Positions 55,039 through 64,000 of a DNA stretch of 64,000 nucleotides are shown piece after piece. A program made the position numbers and the translations under genes. The notes beneath the pieces were generated by a model that had not been told where the DNA came from, searched no databases, and saw only the letters and a list, made by a program, of their open reading frames with translations. The number at the start of each line of letters is the position of its first letter. Position 1 is the first letter of the stretch. The DNA comes from Lineus longissimus (taxonomy: Eukaryota; Nemertea; Pilidiophora; Heteronemertea; Lineidae), in assembly GCF_910592395.1 (NCBI RefSeq), contig NC_088316.1, forward strand, positions 15,438,001-15,502,000. The letters are read 5' to 3'.

Positions 55039-56044
55039 CTGGTAAAGATCCTGTTGCAGAGGTGTGCATGGAGATTGCAAGTAATTTAGTGATTCAGGGC
55101 ATATCCGTGCAGCGCATATAAACCTACACGTATTGCTGTTTGATGATAAGCAATGATTGAGGTGTCATGATTTTCATCGACATATATTGCTATTTAAATT
55201 ACTATTGCTAAGTAACGGCATCAATTTCCAAACTTTTATTGCTGGCATTTAATGGGGTTCTTGGGCCTAATGTTCTCAGTTGCTTCAACAAACGCCATTT
55301 ATACTACAGATATTCTGCTGTGTCATATTTAAACCAAAACAGATCTACTAAAATAACTTCTTAGCAACTCATTGCGTTGTTCATGGTTAAAGGCAGTAAT
55401 TACGTTTCTTTTTTTTTTTCCCCTGGAGTATCAGTTCTCCAGCTTATCTTTATCTTGTGTAATCAAGGCAGACATTCCAATTTACAACCAGCTTGCCACA
55501 GTAGTCCCTGAGTAGATGTGTGCATCACAAGAAAAACTGTCAAAATGTGAACATCCTTTCTCGGGGCTGGCCACCTCAGCAAGTTGGGAAGAGCTGCCTG
55601 ATTCTCTGCAAGCTGGGGAATCGATCCTCCAAGGCGATTTCCGACTTCTTATTGTAAGTAAGTTCAAAAATAAATGTACATGTATGTGTTATTCATAGAA
55701 CTCTCTTTGTTTGTCAGTTTATAAGTGATAAAAATCTATATTTTGGAGTTGTCAGTGTCACCCTGCAGTGCCATGATTCAGTCAATCTCAGTCAAGCAGC
55801 TTACTTGTCTCATCGTGGCACCACTGGTTCGCCCGGTGCAAGGGTTTTTTATCAGTATGTATGCCCATGTTGCAGGTTGTCCTGGGCAAAAGGTCCTATC
55901 ACTACCCAGGTTACAGGTTCCAAATATGGCTATGGCACATTCACCTTATTTGGGACTAATGTGACCAATTTATTTCTACATCGAATACATGTACCAGAGA
56001 CAGTGTTGTTGTAACTAGAAGTATAGCCCATCGGAATCGCTGAT
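55039..56044. other. Mostly unassigned
   Basis: A plus-strand frame at 55516-55662 starts at an ATG, looks polar and ends at a strong donor (CTTATT|gtaagtaag). The opposite strand offers competing frames over the same bases. I cannot decide between them. The remaining sequence shows nothing recognisable. Confidence 0.3.
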
Positions 56045-57477
56045 TTAGCCTTTGGCCTTGCAGATGATCTGAACCTGACATTTGCTACATCCATTGGGGG
56101 CGCTGCATTTCTGTCCAGATATCGTTGTTTTCAGATACATGCCATTGGGCCCAGCTAACGAATTAGCCCAGCTGAAACATGAAAAAAAGAAGGATCTATT
56201 AACCCCGCACATGAGCTCCATGACTTGAAAACATTTTCTCCAAAAAAGTACCACGGAATATAAACTGTATCTTGTTGCATCTCCAATCGCATTTTAGTTT
56301 GGAACTGGACGTTACAAAGTTATTCTCCCTGCCCTGGATGGTGCCTGGGGAAATGTTTTCCTATTCTGTCCTTCATTACTTTGAAGCTTCTGATACTCAT
56401 TCTAGGGTTATCCTGTCAAGCAACAGAAATTGATTACTCACGGTGAATGTACAGAACAAGAGACCGGTTTCGTATCTGATGGACATTTCGCGCTTGGTCC
56501 CTTCGTGAATCCCGGAGACTTCACTTGGGCGATGATGTCCACATCGTTTTTGCATGTCACTACTGCCTAGAAACATAGAAAGGCAGGCTATGAAGTAGTC
56601 TACTCAGTTCAATAATTTATCATAAACTCCTTAGCGGGAGATTCAATACACATAAATATTAAAAAAACATTACAAGGAAACTGTAGCTACGACAACTGCA
56701 CACCCAAATGTCGGAGATCTCAGTATCAAGCAATCGGTCTCAGTCAAGCACTTTACTTGTCTTATCCTGGCACCAGTGGTGTTCAATATACTCCGCCTCT
56801 CGATGACGCATATAGGAGTATCAAAAATCTGAATTTTATGTTGTACTTGTCTGAAAAAGAGCATACCCTGTCCCCAAAATGCTGTCACGAATTCAAGAAC
56901 TAAGCCCATCTTTGGATGGCCCACACGACCTATAAGACGTCCACTTTACCTTAATAAAGAGACTGGACATAACCCCTCTCTTGTGGGCATGACACGTTAC
57001 CACGTCCTTGAAGTAAGAGCCATCACACAGATGAATCGGTTTGCACTCGCACTTTACTCCCACAAATCCATCCGGGCACTTGACTTTAGACAGGGCATCG
57101 TCTGTCCCTTTGGAGAAAGGTCCCTTTTTAACTGAAAATTCAATCAGGCATGGTCGGGGGAAGAAGACTAAAGAGATGGCCACAGCAAACAAATGGAGTC
57201 GTGCAACAGTTGCTTGGCTGAAGTTGATAGCTCAAAAAAGCCACAAATTCGGCAACAGCAGCAGTGCAACACCGCCCCCACCTCCTCCCAATTGTTGAGG
57301 AGATAGCACGTGGGCTTTTCAAGCAGTGGGAAATTAATTTCTGTTGCAGTTATTCTAATTCGGAGTTTATTTGAGTTACCAAGAATACACAGATAAAATT
57401 CGCTTACCAGAAATCATTGCAAGGGATCCTTGAAAGATGCCGGAGAGAAGAGTCAGCAGTACGATGACCTTCGTCAT
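56045..57477 (-). CDS. Secreted protein with two PCSK9-module-like Cys domains, copy 1
   Basis: Minus-strand exons 57477-57408, 57131-56950, 56566-56442 and 56171-56045, phases 1, 0, 2; 167 residues. Exon 1 is a signal peptide (MTKVIVLLTLLSGIFQGSLA). The mature protein has two Cys modules. Module 1: KCPDGFVGVKCEC, then LCDG, VVTCHAH and AVVTC. Module 2: KCPSDTKPVSCSV, then GQKC, GCSKC and VQIIC. Each module opens with C-x8-C and closes with a hydrophobic-C segment. That order, including C-x-A-H, recalls the M repeats of the PCSK9 C-terminal domain (CRAH, GCS, VAICC). The similarity is my inference and no protease domain is present. Twelve Cys in the mature chain suggest disulfides. It is a tandem paralogue of the gene at 58434-59885. 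Function unknown; probably extracellular. Confidence 0.8.
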
Positions 57478-58433
57478 CTTGTGAGTGTGTAGCGGACAAC
57501 TCTAGTAATACTGATCCTCTGACAGTATAGAAGCGTCATTCCCCGGGCGTTACCATTGGTTTCATAGTTTATGTTTGTTGGAGTTTGATATCTGCTGTCA
57601 AGAAACAACTCACAACAACCCGACCCGGGGAAATCCTAAGCAGAAATATCCTAAGAGTGGATTTGTACATTATACGATGTGAATAATTTAAGGTCATTTT
57701 AAACATTCTTGAAGAATACATAAAATATTCATCAGACGTGGTTCATTTAAGGGCCTCTTGACGGCGAAAGTTTGTGACATGGTTAAATTATGACATAAAC
57801 ACATTTTGGTTGAAGCCGTTTAATCTAGAACGACATACATGTACATTTTGGGAAATTCATCCAAAAAGTAAGTAGAAATCCACGACCGTGGCTACTTTCA
57901 GTCCAATTTCATTGCGATGAGGGGTTTTGATGAACAGTGACTTTACAACATGGAGTCAAATCCCGACAGAGAGCTTTTTTGCTTGAATATTACGCCGTGT
58001 GTATGTCCGATTGGAGAAAGAGCAGCTGAACTTGGAACTGAACTAAATAAAGCTTCCTTTTTATGGCACAGTCAGCTAAAGAGTTGCCACCTCATTTATA
58101 ATGAGATCAGGCAGACAACAGGACCATCCATCTGGTATCGCAGATCGAGTCGGAATGTCGGAACGTCACGGGGGGGGGGGGGCAGCCGAACTATGGGGTC
58201 GTCTCCTGAAGGCAAACCACCTGTACGGCACATTTATTGCACGTTTTTTGCGCAGCGCACGTATTCCCACGGATTACAGGTACCGTTTCATGACGTTTGT
58301 AGAGATGGCTGATGCTGAAATTTTAAAAATGTTTGATAGTATCATGACAGTATCGAATCCCAGCTAGTTTCTGCCGGAGATCAGATGACGTCAGAGTTCT
58401 GGGGACCCAATCATAACTCGTTATTTTTTCATG
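57478..58433. other. Intergenic between tandem paralogues
   Basis: Contains the promoter of copy 1 and the 3' flank of copy 2, with a G12 run near 58171. Plus-strand frames at 57950-58367 are antisense-side openings without domains. Confidence 0.45.
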
Positions 58434-59885
58434 CTAACTCAATCTCCAGGCATCGTCCGAGGACTGCTTGCCTTTCCTGCCACACTGTCTGCATCGAGGG
58501 ATGCATTCGGGGTTTCTTTTCAATCGGATTTCCGTCTCCGATTCATAACGACCATCTGAAGTATATGACGCAGGCCTGGATTGGAGGGGTAACTTGATTT
58601 GTAGGTATTCAAAGGTAAAAATCTAAATTTCGATTTGTGTTGGGTCTGGTCATCTATTTTGCTGTCGCGGGAGAATGGAGCATGCATCCTGAGGTAAATG
58701 TTTGCTTCTAAAGGGCCTGCCCTAGGCCTGTTTGTATGCAGGGCCGGAGAGCCAAACATTAACGCCTTATTTCCTCACCCAGGATGAGGAGCATGCGTAT
58801 ATGCGGAAAGACTGCGATGTTTGCGAAGAGGACGCCAGGATACCTACTGGGTATAGATCGTACACGATATCAGCTTCGTTCCTGTGGGGCAAGACTCCAA
58901 CCCTCGCCGATTGGGGGAGAGGTTGCCTACTAACGTGATCATGTCCCGGCTGATATCGCTACTGCATGTCACCCTGGCCTGAAGAAGAGAAGAGAGTTCA
59001 CATGGACCGAGTATAGTTTGAGAGGAACTAGAAGGCACGTTTTAAAAAGTTTTTCGATCTCCTAATATAATAATCTCTTGAGCATCTCGTCCATCCTCAG
59101 AAAGATCGTACATTTTTGGTCTTCTGAGGAAGCAGTTGTAGGCCCCATCACGGTGTGTCTTTTCTGAATCCAGGGTCTCGACCACAAGCAAAGCTTGTAT
59201 TGTTCTCAGCGGCATCGGGACAATTAACAGCAACTATACATACATCTATGATGCACGAGGTTACTGATGCATATGAGATAAGCAATAGCCTGCAATGTCC
59301 GATAAAACAGCTTACTTGTACAAAAGATCTCACTCTCCTCGAAAAAAAACTACGAAATATTTGCGCTATTTTCTTTCCCCCGGTCTGAGCCACGCATGTA
59401 GCTTTGTCGCGGCGAAACCACGCGCCGTCACAGATTGACCTTGGTCCCGGGACACACTTGCACTTGATTCCGGTAGATCCACCAGGACACTTGATTGAAG
59501 ACCTTGAATCATCTTTTCCGCTCGTCTTCGGGCCCATATACACTACAATGAATGATACAGTGGATGTCGCGGACGCTCCTCAATATAATGACTAGCAAAA
59601 GGCAGGCTGGACCGACCATCGCTGTGGCAAGCAAGCAGCAAACTAATATGATACTGTATTATCAAATCTTCAGGAATGTTCATAAATCCATTAAAAGGTC
59701 AACCATATTCTTAGAATCTGCATCCGAGCATTCTCAAAAGCCGTGGTACTCGACATCGTGGTTTAGGCCAATGAAGGCACGCCTACGTTGCAGTTATTCA
59801 CGGTGTCCACCAACTTACCTTGACCATAGATGGAAAATACCGCGCAAAAGAAGCCAACAAAAACGAACAGGCCAAGGAGTGACAT
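58434..59885 (-). CDS. Secreted protein with two PCSK9-module-like Cys domains, copy 2
   Basis: Minus-strand exons 59885-59819, 59542-59316, 58978-58848 and 58575-58434 have the same phases (1, 0, 2) as copy 1; 188 residues. The signal peptide is MSLLGLFVFVGFFCAVFS. Module 1: KCPGGSTGIKCKC, ICDGAWF, ATCVAQ, then a longer basic insert (SFFSRRVRSF) before ARVTC. Module 2: SCPTGTKLISCTI, then PECIPRCRQCGRKG. The last Cys of copy 1 (VQIIC) has no partner here, so the second module looks altered at its C-terminus. The exon 4 acceptor tccaatccag was preferred over a later cttcag because only it keeps the frame open. Lies head-to-tail with copy 1, about 1 kb apart, so it is a tandem duplication that has since diverged strongly. 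Family assignment is inferred from Cys order only. Confidence 0.76.
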
Positions 59886-60913
59886 GGTTTCCTTCCTTCT
59901 TGACTCGTGGACAGCTTCTCGAATGACTTGCAGAAGTCATGCAAATCATAATGAAAAACCTGTTGTTTGTGTACATGTAAATCGTCTGATAGCCTCAAGC
60001 CAGAATCGTTTTAGACATTTGGCTTTCTCAGTGATCCCGGTTGGTGTATGGCTCTCTCTAGAACAGAGGCCATTTTCGACAAGGATCGTATCCACGTGCA
60101 GCACCGCCAGCACGTTGACCAATTCGGCAAAGATCTCCGTTTTGTCAGGAGTCGCCAATTCGGGCGACAACCCCGCCTTCAAAACAAAATTTTCAGTACC
60201 GGCAGGCTTCATGACTTCCTTGCTCCGAAGACTTATTTGGACTGGTTAAGGGGGGGGGGGGGGTAGTTGCCTAAAGGATCTCTGTTTTGGTATAATTGAT
60301 AAGTCTCATATCCGCAGGGGGGTGTCTATGGATAGACTTTCTTCGGATCAACGTCAGACGAAGTGAGAATTATCTCTACCGCTGGCGAAGATTGGTTTGA
60401 AATTAGGATGAATGAAAGGCTGTGTTTGCTGGGGAAGCTTTTACAAGGAAGCGATCGATTTGACTATTTTAAGTGGTAAGCTTTATTGTGGGACGCCTCT
60501 TATGTTCGCGTGTTACACTTCTATAGCTAGCTGTACATTTAACTATGCCGAAAGCCATACATAAAACCGCTTAATGACGATACATAAATGAGTACTTTCC
60601 CGGGAGCACTTTACTGTCACACCCAACTGTAATCAACTTCATTAGGTTCATTAGGAATTGAAGTCCACGACGGAGCCGAATTCCCCCCCCCCCCCCAAAT
60701 CTGTAGTTGCTGCATGAAATCCCCCTGTCAGTTACCTGTTCATTCGCATTTATCAGTTTCATGAAGGGAACCGGTCACACTTGCACAATCCGAAGCCCTC
60801 TAATCAATTTTGGCCGCGTAATCTTTGCGGGAGAAGCATAGCGAAGACTGCCAAGATGACCCAAATTAGTGCTTGTGAAAGGTATACAGTTATCATTCCG
60901 GGTGATGCGTCCA
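59886..60913. other. Intergenic
   Basis: The 5' flank of copy 2 and the 3' flank of the sulfotransferase. It holds a G14 run at about 60249-60262 and a C14 run near 60685-60699, so assembly may be unreliable here. No gene is supported. Confidence 0.45.
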
Positions 60914-62216
60914 TTATCCGTAATAAAACTCTAGCCCCGTACCCCCAAGCCGCTCTGCAATCAGCTTGTCCATCATCTCATTCTGTTCAGCAGAGAAGTG
61001 ATTCTTCCAATCCCCAGCCACCCCTTTCCTCATGAAGGGCGACACACCAGAGTCAATCTCCTTTGTGAAGTTCTCCGCATTCGTCATGGGGTTGGATTTC
61101 ATGGTCTTAAAAGTGGTCGCCTCAGTTATGATATCCAACTTTTCCGAGGTTAGGTTCCAGTCGACAAATTTCGCTATTTTCTCAACCTCCTCTCTCTGAT
61201 TTCCTATGATATCTTCGTACTTAACGAAGTATATGTTCGGATTGTCCCTGTGCTTCCACCAGCCTAGATAATGGTCGAAGATATTCCCCCAGTATATATT
61301 ATCTACCAAGAACATCTGGAAGAATTCGTTCCATGTTCCTTGGAACTTCCCAAATGTTACCAAGCTCTTGTAGAAGAAATAATACGACACCAACGCATCC
61401 TTCGGGTTCCTCATGACGTAGATGATCTTGCACTTTCCCGCCTTTGCCTGTTCCGGTAGTAGACGATAGGGAAGATGCGTCTTCAGATGGCGCGGGCGTG
61501 GCGCCCTGTTCGCGTGCTCCAGGCCGTTTACCTCGTCCGTGGGCGGGTAATAATATTCCAAGAAGGGAACACGGTTGAAGGTGCTCTCTTTGTTTGCCTC
61601 TGTAATGTCAGCATTGTGGCGTATTAGCCATGTGATCTCTTGTGCCAGAGTCGTCCCTGAAAATAAACAAATGAGCATGCAACTAACGTGATGAGCCGAA
61701 ACACCCTTCGGGATACTCCGAGAGAAGCGTCCTTCCATTTTAGATTTAAGTGTAGGCTATACAATATATATTTGCTCTGAAACCTTGACTGCTGCTATTC
61801 ACTTATGATCGTATGTATTGCTGGTCACCTTTTGGAAATTTCTTGCTATATCTGTGAAGAGTTAGAATGCTGGTCTTAAAATCATGCATTAGATCACAAA
61901 TTTACCACTGCTGCTTTTTCACATACGGAGCTTCCAGCGGTATTGCCTCCGTAGCATCCGCTCATATCGACGCGCGTTGTCAGAAAGCTGAGCAATGTCA
62001 ATACATGGAGGGTCAAGATGGTTTTCACAGATAGTTACCTGTTTTGGGATAAGACGCGATGATGACGTCATCCTCGTGCAGCTCCATTTTCCGGACGCCA
62101 TCAATTTGGTCACGTGGCGTACAGGAACCCATGACGATTCCTTCATAATGGTAAAAGCCAGGAACCTTGTACGAATGAGGATCAAAATCAGTGGTTGTTT
62201 CGCTTTGGTTAGACAT
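60914..62216 (-). CDS. Cytosolic sulfotransferase, SULT family (2 exons)
   Basis: Minus-strand exons 62216-62039 and 61656-60914 join in phase 1 to 306 residues, about the usual length (human SULT1 295). The family moves sulfonate from PAPS to hydroxyl or amine groups of small molecules. Visible motifs: the 5'-phosphosulfate loop YPKTGTT (residues 56-62), the catalytic His in KTHLPYRLLP (His120), the 3'-phosphate site YVMRNPKDALVSYY (139-152) and the late PAPS motif RKGVAGDWKN. The splice falls inside the P-loop codon Gly60, and both sides are needed to restore the motif, which supports the model. The C-terminal KxxxTVxxxE dimer motif reads KNHFSAEQNE, so Thr-Val is Ser-Ala. There is no signal peptide or membrane segment, so it is cytosolic. 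Substrate cannot be told from sequence. ATG at 62216 is the first in frame. Confidence 0.93.
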
Positions 62217-62408
62217 TGTCTGAAAAGTAATGAGAAAAATGTAACCAGGCTAGCTTTTGCTATTCAGTGCTGCATTGGCTATTATTGTCCACACAGCCTC
62301 AAATAAAAACACCTAACGAGCTCATTATACCGTATACATGTACATGTATATAAATTATTCGCACTCTTAAGTTGTCCTTGTTAAAATATTAATAACTGGG
62401 CGAACTCA

Positions 62409-62444
62409 GCACACACACACGCACACACTCGCACACACACACAG
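62409..62444. repeat. CA microsatellite
   Basis: Interrupted (CA)n of about 36 bp. Confidence 0.9.
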
Positions 62445-63682
62445 AAAATCATGTTCGCGATCACAGTCAACTAATGATACCATAGCATGTAAGTAAGCCG
62501 CTGCATTGATGGATTTAACGCCAAATCATGACAGCTATTGATTATTTGACATTGAAGAGGTCGTTCACACTGAACAGCGGTGCTCCTCTTGCCGATACCT
62601 ATGCCGATGACGTGTACTTCTCTGTGCAAATTGGAATCTTTACCCATCTTGACCATCAAGGATTTACCCGTTGGCAGCAGGACTCATAAGGTGGCTGCTT
62701 GCCTTTTCACAAACGCTATCGCCATTCGAAACCGTTGCGTTGCGTTGCTGCACACACTTAGCCTTTGCTACACGATACCTAGCTGCTGAAAGGAGCATGC
62801 ACAGTACACTTCCAGTATTTCTGCTGCTGTCTGAATGAAGAAAAGAACCACCTTTGGGTTGGTTGGACTGCTTACCGTTCTAAAGCTTGAACTAGACGAG
62901 CTATCAACGAATGACAATCTCTCTTTGCCTTGCACTTCCGTCAGTGGTTATCCTTGGTGTATCTCGATAAGGTCACGGCAAACGAAACCGCGGCCAATGT
63001 TTTGTTTCCGTCAGTTCTCTAACGCTTCGGCATGCAACCTCACTTCGAGCTTTGAGCTGCGGTACGCCGCCTTGCAGACTGAGCTTGGAAATGGTAAGAA
63101 GAACCTCGATAAAAAAACCTGCCTCCGAAAAGGACTTCTCTGCATATATATTCCTATCGTTTTCGGCTCTGTCACTTAATATCAGCAGATGATCACAAAT
63201 TAAAGCCACATGATGCGGATAATCAAGTCAAGAATCCTCCTCACCCGCACAATCCATTCGACTAGAACCCAATGGCATCGATCAGTCTAACTGCAGCTAT
63301 TATAGCTGATGGCCATGGCACGACGGCTCCCGTTGTGGTTATTCACCTATCCAACCTCATTCCATTGCTTTGTATTTGCAACCCTTGCTCTGACTCATTA
63401 CATATGCAACAAAGTCGTCTGCTCATATTGAGAACATGTCAACAATGTATCGTAGGATATTGATTGACTGTGCTTGATCGTTGTTGGCCCAGGTTTTTTA
63501 AAGCAGTGTTGCACTGTGATTTGCATGCATCTGCTAGTTCGCGCGCTTGGTGTCGTAGATATAAATGATTCCCACATACACAGGCAATGTCATTGCTCAA
63601 ACCTGACGGAATTCCAGGGATTGGGAAGAATTGCCTTGGAACCTGGCGATTGCCATCATCGATCAATATTACTAGGATTATT

Positions 63683-63696
63683 GTTGCCATGGAAAC
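63683..63696. promoter_or_regulatory. RFX X-box-like site
   Basis: A second exact GTTGCCATGGAAAC in this window, identical to 3202-3215. The gene it might serve would lie beyond the window or be unrecognised. Confidence 0.3.
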
Positions 63697-64000
63697 GGAC
63701 GTTGATGGCGACAACATCTGACATTTTCCATCTCAATTCACCGGATCGATCAACCAAACATCACGTTGTCATCGGTACAAGGGGCGGATCGTGGAGCGAC
63801 AGAAGAAATACAGTTATTTTCACTCGTGTCTGTTTTCTTCCATGTAACTGGTAGGAAATGCACTCCTGAATAAAAAAATACTTATAATATATATCGATTT
63901 ATTTATTAGAACTGAAAATGTGATTGACACGTACATGTAGTTTGTTCCTAGGCATGAAAATGGAGGGACATCAGTCAATCAGTGAAGTGACACTTCCTGC

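Larger units (their letters stand above)
62217..64000. other. Sulfotransferase 5' flank and distal region
   Basis: Contains a CA microsatellite (62409-62444) and an X-box (63683-63696). A plus-strand frame ending in GGAAATG|gtaaga near 63094 could be an exon end, but opposite-strand frames compete. I support no gene. Confidence 0.4.

Noticed and set aside
58101-58367. Plus-strand frame with a poly-Gly run
   Set aside because: The Gly run is the G12 homopolymer; no start, splice or domain evidence.
58520-58560. Later acceptor (cttcag) for exon 4 of the second PCSK9-module-like gene
   Set aside because: Using it places a stop after three codons. The upstream acceptor at 58576-58578 has a better pyrimidine tract and keeps the Cys-rich frame open.

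Overview
This is eukaryotic, animal-type genomic DNA: short exons with GT-AG introns of matching phase, AATAAA signals, long AT-rich non-coding stretches and a nested Pol III tRNA. The recognisable proteins (Ovo with a SNAG exon, a heme-binding guanylate cyclase beta subunit, SUMO, a SULT-type sulfotransferase, small tandem secreted Cys-rich proteins) suggest a bilaterian invertebrate, probably marine. The phylum cannot be fixed from the sequence alone. No gene is named in the input; all models below were assembled by eye from open frames, splice signals and phase agreement.

Layout. 1-9.2 kb: mostly non-coding, with a few weak coding candidates. 9.3-10.4 kb (+): a three-exon secreted Cys-rich protein of unknown family. 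10.4-17.1 kb: non-coding, with a degenerate ~175-bp tandem repeat near 13.1-14.0 kb. 17.1-24.0 kb (+): soluble guanylate cyclase beta-like gene in seven exons, with a decayed copy of its last exon in the 3' flank. 25.9-44.3 kb (-): the whole ovo-like zinc-finger gene in five exons. Its first exon, encoding the SNAG motif, lies 14.6 kb from the rest, and a tRNA-Phe(GAA) gene sits in intron 2. 45.7-48.4 kb: a foldback transposon-like inverted repeat whose arms are built on a 21-22-bp satellite, bounded by a possible 6-bp target duplication. 52.3-53.7 kb (+): a four-exon SUMO gene. 56.0-59.9 kb (-): two tandem paralogous four-exon genes for small secreted Cys-rich proteins; their Cys spacing recalls the C-terminal modules of PCSK9. 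60.9-62.2 kb (-): a two-exon cytosolic sulfotransferase.

The genes do not form one pathway; this is an ordinary animal neighbourhood. The most unusual items are the foldback element with asymmetric, satellite-loaded arms (including a 604-bp higher-order duplication), the pair of stand-alone PCSK9-module-like secreted genes, and an intronic tandem repeat that begins exactly at a functional 5' splice site of the cyclase gene.
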